DNA of 64,000 nt from Empedobacter stercoris (GCF_025244765.1 NZ_CP104209.1:372001-436000); one strand, 5' to 3'; positions 7,223-15,745 are shown, counted from the first letter of the stretch. Program-made: numbers and translations. Notes: generated from the sequence alone by a model not told the origin.

Positions 7223-9328
7223 ATGAATGAATATATATTTGAGAACTGTCAAGTTATTAATAACTTACTAATTCAAGAACATGAAAACCAAGCTAGACAA
7301 GAACTAATAAAATTATTAGATTTCCATAAAAAAAATAGTTTATCATATACTCCATTAGTCAATCATTTAATTAGAGAAACTGGATTATTTCCCTATCTAG
7401 AACCTGAAACCTCAGATTGGCAAGAACGCTTTATTTATAATGCTTTCAAAGTTGATGTTGGTGAAGAAAATCCCCTTACATTACATCGTGAACAATCATA
7501 TTTACTTAAGAGTTTATTAAGTGGTAAAAACATTGCAGTGAGTGCACCAACAAGTTTTGGTAAAAGCTTTGTTATAGATGCTTATATTAAGATAAAAAAA
7601 CCAAAAAATGTTTTGATTATTGTGCCTACAATAGCACTAACTGATGAAACTAGAAGACGATTATATAAAAAATTTGCTCATGAATATAAAATAATTACAA
7701 CATCAGATGTTGAGTTAAGTGAAAAAAATATTTTCATATTCCCACAGGAAAGGGCAATAAATTACATTAATGTAGTAGATCAATTTGATATAATTATAGT
7801 TGATGAGTTTTACAAAGCAAGTAGTACTTTTGACAAAGAACGTTCTCCTAGCTTAATTAGAGCAATGATAAAATTAGGAGCTAAGTCAAAACAAAAATAT
7901 TATTTAGCACCAAATATCACTTCTTTGGATAATAATCCTTTTACCGAGGATATGGAATTCATTAAATTAGATTTCAATACAGTTTATCTAGAAAAACATG
8001 ATTTATATAAAGAAATAAATTCAACTGAAGAAAAAAGTGAAGCTCTTTTGAATATTTTAGATAAAAATAAAGGAAAAACACTAATTTATGCAGGAACATA
8101 TTCAAATATAGATAGTTTAACAAATTTATTTTTAACAACGTATGGACCTACAAAAAGTGAAATATTAAATCAATTTTCTGATTGGCTTTCAAAAAATTAT
8201 GATTCAAACTGGAGTTTAACAAAACTTATAAATAGAAGTATTGGTATACATAATGGACGGTTACATAGGTCATTAAGTCAAATACAAGTCAAATTATTTG
8301 AAGAAGAAAATGGTATAAACAATCTAATTTCTACATCTTCGATAATTGAGGGAGTAAACACATCTGCTGAAAATGTTATCATTTGGAGAAATAGAAAAGG
8401 TGCTGCAAAGTTAGATGATTTCACATACAAAAATATAATTGGACGAGGTGGTAGAATGTTTAAACATTTCATAGGCAAAATATATGTATTAGAACAGCCT
8501 CCAAAAGAAATACAAACCCAATTAGATATTCCATTCCCAGAGGAAATTCTTGGAGATTTAGACGAAATACCTTATCAAGGCTTATTAACAGATGAGCAAA
8601 TAGCAAAACTAAAAGCACATAATGACGAAATGTCAAACCTAATTGGAGCTAAAATATATTCTGAATTAAAAGGAGAATCAGCATTTCAATCTAGTAACTC
8701 AGAATTAATTAAATTGATTGCGATTGATTTGGTACAAAATCCAGAAGAATGGAATGGTTTATTCTACTTAAATAAATTTACTCCAAAAAACTGGGATAGA
8801 TTACTTTATAAAATTTTAAAACTTCAACCAGGAAACTGGGAAACTTCATATTCTACTTTTGTTGAGTTTATTAAAATAATTGCATATAATTGGAGTAAAT
8901 CAATTCCTGAGTTATTATCAGAATTAGAAGATTATGATATCGGAATAGATGAATTTTTCAAACTTGAAAGAAACGTAACATACAAATTTACAGCTCTTCT
9001 ACAAGATATTAATTTACTACAGAAAAGAATTCTTAATACTAAAAATTATGATATCTCAAGATTCATTACTTTATGTTCACATGCATTCTTGCCTAAGGTA
9101 GTTTATCAATTAGAAGAATATGGATTACCTAGAATGATTACAAAAAAAATACATCATTCTAATGTTATTGATTTTTATAATCCTGAATTAAATATACATA
9201 ATACTATACAATTATTTTCAGAAATTGGAATTGACTACGTTATACAGAACACAAAGGAGCTTGACGAATTTGATAAGTATATAATTACTTACTTTTATGA
9301 TGGAATAGAAAAAAATAATTACGCCTAA
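7223..9328 (+). CDS. hamB: Hachiman helicase HamB (superfamily 2)
   Basis: This 701-residue superfamily 2 helicase has Walker A APTSFGKSF near 108, a DExH-like VDEFY near 193, 'LISTSSIIEGVN' (motif V) near 372 and GRGGRMF (motif VI) near 406. The C-terminal 250 residues are family-specific and carry no domain I can name. HamB translocates on DNA and restrains or licenses the HamA nuclease. The start ATG at 7223 follows the hamA stop by one base, indicating translational coupling. The open frame is intact, so the system could be functional. It is cited in the literature as HamA plus HamB, and no third gene is needed. Confidence 0.9.
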   Translation: MNEYIFENCQVINNLLIQEHENQARQELIKLLDFHKKNSLSYTPLVNHLIRETGLFPYLEPETSDWQERFIYNAFKVDVGEENPLTLHREQSYLLKSLLSGKNIAVSAPTSFGKSFVIDAYIKIKKPKNVLIIVPTIALTDETRRRLYKKFAHEYKIITTSDVELSEKNIFIFPQERAINYINVVDQFDIIIVDEFYKASSTFDKERSPSLIRAMIKLGAKSKQKYYLAPNITSLDNNPFTEDMEFIKLDFNTVYLEKHDLYKEINSTEEKSEALLNILDKNKGKTLIYAGTYSNIDSLTNLFLTTYGPTKSEILNQFSDWLSKNYDSNWSLTKLINRSIGIHNGRLHRSLSQIQVKLFEEENGINNLISTSSIIEGVNTSAENVIIWRNRKGAAKLDDFTYKNIIGRGGRMFKHFIGKIYVLEQPPKEIQTQLDIPFPEEILGDLDEIPYQGLLTDEQIAKLKAHNDEMSNLIGAKIYSELKGESAFQSSNSELIKLIAIDLVQNPEEWNGLFYLNKFTPKNWDRLLYKILKLQPGNWETSYSTFVEFIKIIAYNWSKSIPELLSELEDYDIGIDEFFKLERNVTYKFTALLQDINLLQKRILNTKNYDISRFITLCSHAFLPKVVYQLEEYGLPRMITKKIHHSNVIDFYNPELNIHNTIQLFSEIGIDYVIQNTKELDEFDKYIITYFYDGIEKNNYA

Positions 9329-9331
9329 CAT

Positions 9332-9499
9332 AGGTAACTGTTGCACAACTCCAATTTTATAAATACAAAATAGTATAAATAATAACCTCTTTAAAAGCAA
9401 TTTTAGAGAGGTTTTTGTTTTACGTGAAACAGTAATTTGTTGCAAGAATGTTTTTCTATATTTAACTTTAAAACAAGTTATAAACGTAAATATTATTAA
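9332..9499 (+). repeat. Terminator-promoter module, copy 2
   Basis: This copy holds 'GTAACTGTTGCACAACTC', 'ACAAAATAGTATAAATAA', a terminator (9384-9416), 'ACGTGAAACAGTAATTTG' and a TATATTTA -7-like box (9457-9464). It is more diverged downstream of the box than copies 1 and 3. Confidence 0.7.
9384..9416 (+). terminator. Terminator after hamB
   Basis: AACCTCT pairs with AGAGGTT, followed by TTTTG. Loop and stem are homologous to those at 6119 and 18135. Confidence 0.7.
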
Positions 9500-10153
9500 A
9501 TGATTTGTCCACATTGTTCAACAGTTGTTAAATTTCATTGGAATGTTACTTCACCACACGAAATAGATAAAGTAAAAAAAGCAGGAATTGAAATATTTTA
9601 TTCAGAATGTCCAAATTGTAATAAACTAGTAGTTGGTTTACAAAAAGGAGATTTAAAATCAAGTGAATATAATGGTTTACATATACAAGATAAAACTGAA
9701 TGGCAAAAGATAATTTATCCTAAGCAAAACAATTTTCAAAATTCAATTGATATCCCTACAAAATATTTAGAAGATTATGAGGAAGCTATTAAAGTGCTTT
9801 CTCCAAGCCCAAAAGCTTCAGCAGCTTTAAGTAGAAGGTTGTTACAGTGTATCTTGCGAGAAGAGTTTGATATTAAGGAAAATAGTTTAGTAAAAGAAAT
9901 TGAGATATTTAATACTTTAAGTGGTGTTCCTTCGCATTTAACAAATGCCGTTGATGCTGTTAGAATAATTGGTAATATAGCTGCACATCCGAATAAAGAT
10001 AAAAATACTGGAGAAATAGGGGAAGCTGAATGGTTAATTGAAGTAATAGAAGCTTTATTTGATTTTGTATTTATACAACCAAGTAAATTAGAATTAAGAA
10101 AACAAGAATTAAATCTCAAGTTAGAAAAAATTGGTAAACCTAAAATGAAATAA
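9500..10153 (+). CDS. Zinc-ribbon + DUF4145 protein
   Basis: This 217-residue protein starts with a treble-clef-like zinc site, CPHC at 3-6 and CPNC at 37-40. It ends in a DUF4145-type helical domain (about 85-200) with 'ASAALSRRLLQCILREE' and 'RIIGNIAAHP' near 155. DUF4145 is generally regarded as HEPN-like, a fold used by many RNases and defence toxins. The Arg...His spacing here is wider than the classic Rx4-6H, so catalysis is uncertain. It lies 7 bp before a large ABC-type ATPase gene and both are bounded by the repeated promoter module. The two look like one operon and probably one system. Function is not established. Confidence 0.7.
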   Translation: MICPHCSTVVKFHWNVTSPHEIDKVKKAGIEIFYSECPNCNKLVVGLQKGDLKSSEYNGLHIQDKTEWQKIIYPKQNNFQNSIDIPTKYLEDYEEAIKVLSPSPKASAALSRRLLQCILREEFDIKENSLVKEIEIFNTLSGVPSHLTNAVDAVRIIGNIAAHPNKDKNTGEIGEAEWLIEVIEALFDFVFIQPSKLELRKQELNLKLEKIGKPKMK

Positions 10154-10160
10154 AAAAATT

Positions 10161-12326
10161 ATGAAAAAACTTTCTATCGATTTGGAAAATTGTTTTGGGA
10201 TTGGAAAATTTCAATATGATTTTGATTTTTCTAAATTAAACACATTTCTTCTTTATGCTCCAAATGGAACAATGAAAACATCTTTTGCTAAAACTTTTGA
10301 TTTAATTTCAAAAAATGACAAGAAAAATCTACCAAAAGATTTAGTGTATGGTAAAGATTCTAAATATAATATTATAACAGATAATATAGATATAGATCCA
10401 GAACAAATCTTAGTAATAAATGCAGAGGATACCTCATTTGATGCTTCTAATAAAGTAACATCTTTTATTGCAAGTAAAGATTTAAAAGAACAATATGATA
10501 AAATCTATGTAGAATTAAACTACGAAAAAGATGAGATTTTAAAAAAACTAAAAAATATTTCTTCAAGTTCAGATTGTGAAAGTGAATATATTGCAACTTT
10601 TAGTGAAAATAATTCAAATAATTTTTTTGAAATACTCTCAAATAATGTAGAAAATTTAAAAGATGAATTTGATAAAGTTCCTTTTAAATATAATCATGTA
10701 TTTGATACAAAAGGAAAAGTAAAGGAATTTATTAATAAAAATGAACCATTACTAGATGATTATATAGATAATTATAACAATATTATTTCTTCATCAAAAT
10801 TATTTAAAATTTCAAATAATACTTTTGGGACACAACAAGTAAATGATATATTAAAATCAATAGAAGACAATGCTTTTTTTGATGCGGGGCATAAATTTAT
10901 TTTAGAAGATGGAACAGAAATTAAAACTAGCGATGAATTAAAACAATTAGTAAAAGAGGAAGTAGATAAAATACTTTCTGATAAAAAACTGAAAGCATCT
11001 TTCGATAAAGTTGATAGAGCAATTGGAGCTAATGTTGAGCTTAGAACATTTAAAAAGATAATTGAAGAGAATAATACATTATTATTAGAATTAAAAAATT
11101 ATGAAGAATATAAAAAGAAAGTTTGGAATAATTTTTTATCCGAAATCAAAGATGATGTAATAGGGCTAAATTTATTATACAAAGAAAAAAAACCTCTATT
11201 AGAAGCTATTTTAAAAGAAACTGATAAAGAAATTAAATTATGGAAAGAAATTACTAAGAAATTTAATGATAGATTTTATGTTCCTTTTGAAGTTAATATA
11301 GCGAATAAGCGAGATGTTTTACTAAAACAAGAAACGGCTAATTTGCAATTCATTTACAGAGATAAAAAACAAGGTGATATTTTGCAAAGCAAAGAGAATC
11401 TTTTAAAAGTACTTAGTAAAGGAGAACAAAGAGCTTATTTCATATTGCAATTCTTATTCGAAATTGAATCTAGAAAGTTAGAGGATAATTTTACTTTATT
11501 AATTTTTGATGATATCGCAGATTCTTTTGATTACAAAAATAAATATGCGATTATTGAATATATTAAAGAATTACATGAATCTGAAAAATTTAAATCAATA
11601 ATTTTAACTCATAATTTCGATTTTTATAGAACAATAGCATCAAGATTAGATTTATTTAAAAATTGCTTTATTGTTACAAAAAATGATGAGAAAGAAATTT
11701 CATTAAGGACAAGTAATTACACTAAAGTTATTTTTCAAGAGCTCTTAAAAGAAATTAATAATCCTAAAGTTTTTATCAGCTTGATACCTTTTGTTCGAAA
11801 CATTATTGAATATACTGATTCTAATAAATGTGATGATGCTGTAACTCTTACAAGATGTTTACATGTGAAAGAATTATCACAAAATATTATTATTGATGAC
11901 ATTATTGAGATTTATAAAAATAGATTAATAAAACTTTCAGATAGAGATTTTGATATAGAGGGTAGTGTAAAAGTACATGAATATATTTTTGAAATTGCAG
12001 ATAAAATTGTTTCAGAAGAGAATATTGATGAAATTATACTTGAAAATAAAATTGTATTATCAATAGCATGTAGATTGAAAGCAGAATTGTATATGATCAA
12101 TAAATTACCATCAATTAATAGAGATAAATTAAATTCTAACCAGACAAGAGAGCTGTCTAAAAAATATCTAATTGAATATCCAAATAGTTCAAAAAAAGAA
12201 CTCATTGATAAAATTAATTTAATGACACCCGAAAATATACATCTAAATTCATTTATGTATGAACCTTTAATAGATATGTCTGTTTATCATTTAAAAGACT
12301 TATATAATAGTATTAAAGTTATTTAG
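10161..12326 (+). CDS. AAA_13/ABC-type ATPase, probable defence partner of the DUF4145 protein
   Basis: This 721-residue SMC/RecN-like ATPase has a Walker A-like loop APNGTMKTS at 33-41, where a Met replaces the usual second Gly. A lysine- and glutamate-rich helical middle follows (about 110-400). Then come the ABC signature LSKGEQRAY near 417, Walker B LLIFDDIADS near 446 and an H-loop in ILTHNFDF near 480. The C-terminal third contains 'FVRNIIEYTD' and, at the end, 'IHLNSFMYEPLIDMS', a pattern I associate with PrrC-like AAA_13 proteins. PrrC and RloC combine such an ATPase with an HEPN anticodon nuclease. Here a HEPN-like DUF4145 protein is encoded just upstream. Anti-phage activity is an inference from position and architecture. 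Confidence 0.7.
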   Translation: MKKLSIDLENCFGIGKFQYDFDFSKLNTFLLYAPNGTMKTSFAKTFDLISKNDKKNLPKDLVYGKDSKYNIITDNIDIDPEQILVINAEDTSFDASNKVTSFIASKDLKEQYDKIYVELNYEKDEILKKLKNISSSSDCESEYIATFSENNSNNFFEILSNNVENLKDEFDKVPFKYNHVFDTKGKVKEFINKNEPLLDDYIDNYNNIISSSKLFKISNNTFGTQQVNDILKSIEDNAFFDAGHKFILEDGTEIKTSDELKQLVKEEVDKILSDKKLKASFDKVDRAIGANVELRTFKKIIEENNTLLLELKNYEEYKKKVWNNFLSEIKDDVIGLNLLYKEKKPLLEAILKETDKEIKLWKEITKKFNDRFYVPFEVNIANKRDVLLKQETANLQFIYRDKKQGDILQSKENLLKVLSKGEQRAYFILQFLFEIESRKLEDNFTLLIFDDIADSFDYKNKYAIIEYIKELHESEKFKSIILTHNFDFYRTIASRLDLFKNCFIVTKNDEKEISLRTSNYTKVIFQELLKEINNPKVFISLIPFVRNIIEYTDSNKCDDAVTLTRCLHVKELSQNIIIDDIIEIYKNRLIKLSDRDFDIEGSVKVHEYIFEIADKIVSEENIDEIILENKIVLSIACRLKAELYMINKLPSINRDKLNSNQTRELSKKYLIEYPNSSKKELIDKINLMTPENIHLNSFMYEPLIDMSVYHLKDLYNSIKVI

Positions 12327-12437
12327 TAAATTATAGATATTTTAATATAGATTTAAGTAATATATTTATATTTGCAATACAATATGTAAAATCATGTCAG
12401 ATTTATAATTAAAGTTTATTAATTTAAATTTTAGAAC

Positions 12438-12569
12438 ATGAGAACATGTATTGTATGTGCTGGCTTGAAACCAGTATTTGTTAGAGCTTATACTAGAATC
12501 CGTTATGGAAGATTAGAATATGTAACTCAACATTGCAGGTCATATCCTGGTCAGCTAACATTATTTTAG
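12438..12569 (+). CDS. Cysteine-containing microprotein
   Basis: This is a 43-residue frame starting MRTCIVCAGLKPVF and ending 'QHCRSYPGQLTLF'. It has CxxC at 4-7 and HC near 33, so a single metal site is possible. It is very basic and has a conspicuous hydrophobic end. A strong terminator begins exactly at its stop codon, which supports a real transcript. The start follows about 110 bp of AT-rich leader after the ATPase gene. I do not recognise a family with certainty. Confidence 0.5.
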   Translation: MRTCIVCAGLKPVFVRAYTRIRYGRLEYVTQHCRSYPGQLTLF

Positions 12570-12596
12570 AAGCTAAGTACAACTTAGCTTCTTTTT
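12568..12596 (+). terminator. Terminator of the microprotein gene
   Basis: GAAGCTAAGT and ACTTAGCTTC form a 10-bp stem with a 3-nt loop, followed by TTTTT. The stem overlaps the stop codon of the small gene. Confidence 0.8.
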
Positions 12597-12626
12597 AAAA
12601 CTTGTATCTAGATTAAAATAAATATC

Positions 12627-12655
12627 AAAAAAAGCTCTTATCCAAGAGCTTTTTT
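12627..12655. terminator. Bidirectional terminator
   Basis: AAAAAAAGCTCTT-ATCC-AAGAGCTTTTTT. On the minus strand it contains the stop codon of the HTH gene at 12638. Confidence 0.8.
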
Positions 12656-12949
12656 GTTAAAGAAATGTTTTGGGTAAAAGTACTTTTTACCGAGCTTAAA
12701 ACAAGGAATCGTCTTGTTTCTCCTCATGCGATACAACGTTTTGTCACTAACGTTAAGTAGCCTTTGCACATCTGCACTGTCGTAGAATCCGTGATCTTTG
12801 TCCGTGGGTTGTATATTCGTAATTAATTCTACTAAAAGAAGTTTTAACTCGTTGCTATCCTTCTCTTTTTGTGTAAAAAAGTAAGTGTTTTGCATACGTT
12901 TTAATTTGCTTAATTTCAGTAAGATACGTATTTTAGTTAAATAAAACAA
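12638..12949 (-). CDS. Excisionase-type helix-turn-helix protein
   Basis: This 103-residue protein has a C-terminal MerR/excisionase-like winged helix (HTH_17). 'SADVQRLLNVSDKTLYRMR' is followed by 'TIPCFKLGKKYFYPK'. This is the standard small DNA-binding protein carried by Bacteroidota integrative elements and genomic islands. The N-terminal half is a charged helix preceded by several possible starts; the start at 12949 gives the longest frame, and a shorter one beginning at MQNTYFF (residue 19) is equally possible. No integrase gene is next to it here, so it may be a relic of an element that brought in part of this island. Confidence 0.75.
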   Translation of the reverse strand: MFYLTKIRILLKLSKLKRMQNTYFFTQKEKDSNELKLLLVELITNIQPTDKDHGFYDSADVQRLLNVSDKTLYRMRRNKTIPCFKLGKKYFYPKHFFNKKALG

Positions 12950-12997
12950 ATCATAAGAGGAAGTAGGGATAGAGGGATTTTTTTGTAATTCTTCTTT

Positions 12998-13385
12998 TCA
13001 TTTTTTGCTCATCCAAAAAACGAAACAAAAAAAGATGCCGACAGTAGTCTCTCTATGATTCAACTAACTAAATTATTTCCATAAAGTTGGCAACTCGCTT
13101 TGCTCAAACACTCCAACTTTTTTTATTCCAATAATTTAGAGTTGAATCGCATTTCGATTCTAAATTGTCGGATTTTTAATTCCTTTTTTAATAACGGATT
13201 TTAGAGTCGACATACGATTTGCAGACGAGTTTCAATCCATTGAAACAAGCGTAAAAAAGATTAGTGAGCGATAGCGAATCATTTAATCTTTTTAGTGCGT
13301 GAGATGGTAATTGAACGTCGAAAATCGCCGTCTTGACTTTTTTGGTTCGTTTTTGTGTCAAGACAAAAATGAACATATAATTATT
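12998..13385. repeat. Long palindromic element, family B, copy 1
   Basis: The outer arms are 'AAAACGAAACAAAAAAAG' and, inverted, 'CTTTTTTGGTTCGTTTT'. Inner pairs are TCGATTCTAAA / TTTAGAGTCGA. Side hairpins are AAGTTGG...CCAACTT, GTTTCAAT-CC-ATTGAAAC and AAAAAGATTA...TAATCTTTTT. The unit looks like a branched cruciform or RNA of about 390 nt. The left half recurs at 14805. Confidence 0.75.
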
Positions 13386-13566
13386 AATCAACTTGTAACA
13401 ATTTTTACCTAAACTCCACAGGAGCTTCTCCTTTTAATTTCAAATTCTTAATCTCAAATGTTTTTTCATCAAGGAAAAAATGAATGTAAAATTCTTTCTA
13501 TCACTTTTTTATTCATAGCTTATCTATTTTAATTACCGGTATTCATATGCCCTTCGGGGAAGAGAG

Positions 13567-13745
13567 CAAAAAACGAAACAAAAAACGCTTGGCCGTAAAC
13601 CTCTCTACTAAAAATGTTCTCATTCCACTAAAGATTTTACAAACCCTACGGGCTAAAACCTTTTTAACGCTTCACTCAAACATTTTCTTAACGTGAGAGT
13701 TTTAATGCCGGTTTTTCATTCTTTTTCAATACTCAAATTCGTTGT
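13567..13745. repeat. Hairpin-rich repeat, family C, copy 2
   Basis: This is nearly identical to 2338-2520, including CCC-TAC-GGG and AAAATGTT / AACATTTT hairpins. Open frames here (for example 13693-13908) run across repeat borders and are not believed. Confidence 0.7.
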
Positions 13746-13889
13746 CATTTTTAAAAATGGATTTTGTAATTCTGGGCTTGTCTCAGAATCGCATCCAATA
13801 TGTCATTTCGAGGTATCGAGAAATCTTTTGTCACTTTTTTTATTCATTACATATCTATTTTTATTGTCGGTATTCATGTGCCCTTCGGG

Positions 13890-14275
13890 GAACAGTCAAA
13901 AAAACTAACGAAAAAAGACTTGTCTTTGATTTTCGACGGTCAAAATAAGTTTCAGCCATTGAATGTTTTAAATCATTTGCTACGCAAACAGTAAAACATT
14001 TTAACCATTTACTTCAACTTTTTGACACTCGCCTCCAAATCATATGACATTTTTCTAATCCTTTTTTCAATACTCAAATACACTTTTTACAACGAATTCA
14101 AAACCGTCATTGCTGAAAAGTCGAGTGTCAATTCGGCGTAAAGAGCGTTAAAAATGATTTACTGTTCGCATTTCACATGCGAATGATTTAAAGCATTTAG
14201 CGAATAGCCGTTATTGACCGACTTGTAAGCACAGACTTGATTTTTTGATTACTTTTTGATTAAGCAAAAAGCAAT
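13890..14275. repeat. Long palindromic element, family A, copy 4
   Basis: This has the same arms as the copy at 1590: TTCGACGGTCAAAA on the left, TTATTGACCGACTTG on the right, and TTGACACTCG / CGAGTGTCAA near the apex. It is flanked by the dispersed short palindrome on the left and family D on the right, the same order as at 1500-2300. Confidence 0.8.
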
Positions 14276-14374
14276 AAATAGAGAACTTCTTATTATCGCA
14301 AATTCCATTTAGAATTTCATCTCTATTATCACGCGCGCGCACCTGTTAATCCTATATTCCTCCTAAAAATATCC

Positions 14375-14600
14375 CCCTCCAACAGTTTTAAAAAATACAT
14401 TAATAAATGAAAACTAAAATTTAACACTAATTACTTTATGAAGATCATTTACTTTCTTATTGTGTTGTCTTCGAGGGATAGATGTGAGTCTGTTTACTCT
14501 TTCATAATTTTACATAAGTTTGTTTAATTCAACATTAGTTTTAAAAGCCACTCCTTTTCCTGTACATCGCGCCAACTTTGTTTTTGGGAAAGGGGTTTTT
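14375..14600. repeat. Repeat family D, copy 4
   Basis: The left end is 'CCCCCTCCAACAG' and the right end is 'GGGAAAGGGGTTTTT'. It follows family A, as in the 1-2.5 kb block. Confidence 0.75.
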
Positions 14601-14804
14601 ATTACGTTTGACGTGATACGCTTAACGCTTTTTTTCTTATTAATAATCAAATTCATTTTTATCAACAAATTTTGTCATTCTGGGCTTGTCTCAGAATCTC
14701 TTCTCGTTGGTATTCTTAGCTTGTTGAAAAATCTCTCCCTTTCATTTTTTTATTCATAGCTTATCTATTTTAATTATCGGTATTCATATGCCCTTCGGGG
14801 AAGC

Positions 14805-14985
14805 TCATCCAAAAAAACGAAACAAAAAAAGATGCCGACAGTAGTCTCTCAATGATTCAACTAAATAAATTATTTCCATAAAGTTGGCAACTCGCTCCAC
14901 TCAAACACTCCAACTTTTTTATTCCAATAATTTAGAGTTGAATTACATTTCGATTCTAAATCGTCGGATTTTTAATTCCCGTTTC
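14805..14985. repeat. Long palindromic element, family B, copy 2 (left arm only)
   Basis: This matches 12998-13175 from 'AAAACGAAACAAAAAAAG' through 'AATAATTTAGAGTTGAAT' to 'AAATCGTCGGATTTTTAATT'. It then departs into a short dispersed palindrome, so the right arm has been lost. Confidence 0.75.
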
Positions 14986-15039
14986 TATACTCAAATCCAC
15001 TTTTAAACAACAGATTTTGTCATTCTTAGCCTGTCGAAG

Positions 15040-15075
15040 AATCTCGTTCTTAATCTCGTTCTTAATCTCGTTCTT
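15040..15075. repeat. 12-bp tandem repeat, three copies
   Basis: AATCTCGTTCTT is repeated three times, followed by a partial unit. It sits directly after a short palindrome whose last bases (AATCTCGTTCTT) seed the repeat. Confidence 0.85.
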
Positions 15076-15091
15076 AATCTTAAATACATAC

Positions 15092-15247
15092 TACATTGTA
15101 CTTTTTACATAGTACAACTCTAAAATCTCAATTCTCATATCTAACATCTACTTTGTACTTAATACATAATACATTGTACTTTTTACATAGTACAACTCTA
15201 AAATCTCAATTCTCATATCTAACATCTAATCTGTACTTTTTACATAA
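15092..15247. repeat. 78-bp tandem duplication
   Basis: 'TACATTGTACTTTTTACAT' recurs 78 bp later, and both units contain 'TCTCAATTCTCATATC'. The second copy ends in a slightly changed 'CTGTACTTTTTACATAATAC'. It is non-coding. Confidence 0.8.
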
Positions 15248-15263
15248 TACAACAAACAAAAAA

Positions 15264-15646
15264 GGTAGCAGAGCCCAATAAATTTGGAAAATGATATGAA
15301 AGGCATTACATTTAATGTGCGAAAAAAAGAGTATAACCTTGCAGTCAAAGTCTCATTACTGAGGCTCTGATAGAGAGCATGTAAAGAAAGGATAGCCCTT
15401 TGCTTTACGTTCCGTTAAATGTTATTAAAACGGAGTATTGTTCTTTAAAAGAATGGAAAAAACAAACAGACTTTGTCTGGTGGTTTTTTACGGATGAATG
15501 GTAATTGTTTCGTTCTCATTTTGTGTTGGGTTTTATTGAACGAGTCGAGATATGAAGAGGGGCGATTTCCTATCTTCAATTTAAATCGAGGTACGGCTAA
15601 GAACCTTTGACGAAATATCCGATAGAGAAAACCACCCCATAGAATG
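15264..15646 (-). ncRNA. Putative structured RNA, element E copy 2
   Basis: This is homologous to 2884-3313. The conserved body (15264-15543) carries the same hairpins on the minus strand: CCGTT...AACGG, GTAAAG/CTTTAC enclosing AAAGG/CCTTT, GCTCT-CTATC-AGAGC, CTCA-GTAA-TGAG and CAGAC-AAA-GTCTG. The 5' portion (15560-15640) forms an outer stem of GGGGTGGTTTTC..CTATC with GATAG..GATT.CGCCCC. It encloses a sequence unlike that of copy 1 apart from the stem. A good promoter lies immediately upstream (15647-15675). A 76-codon frame (15445-15675) overlaps it and contains 'MRTKQLPFIRKKPPDKVCLF', also kept in copy 1, but its start overlaps the promoter. Confidence 0.45.
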
Positions 15647-15675
15647 CAAATATACAAAATATGAGGTAGCGACAA
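15647..15675 (-). promoter_or_regulatory. Promoter of element E copy 2
   Basis: On the minus strand TTG (15675-15673), 18 nt, then TATATTTG (15654-15647). This is a near-ideal Bacteroidota -33/-7 pair. Transcription would begin at about 15640, right at the GGGGTGG stem. Confidence 0.6.
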
Positions 15676-15745
15676 CCCTATTGGTCTTGCGTCATCTTAA
15701 ATTAGCCGTTTTCGATAACAAGACTCGAGTTTAATAACTGTCGCT
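15668..15745. repeat. Inverted repeat between element E and the second XRE gene
   Basis: AGCGACA and TGTCGCT are a perfect 7-bp inverted pair, 64 bp apart. They overlap the -33 region of the leftward promoter. The equivalent pair beside copy 1 is at 3341-3435. Confidence 0.45.

Noticed and set aside
1-15250. CRISPR array
   Set aside because: Repeats are long (200-390 bp), palindromic and irregularly spaced; there are no short direct repeats with unique spacers and no cas genes.
13188-15281. Several 60-80 codon frames in the second repeat block
   Set aside because: All overlap palindromic or tandem repeats and have skewed, low-complexity composition.
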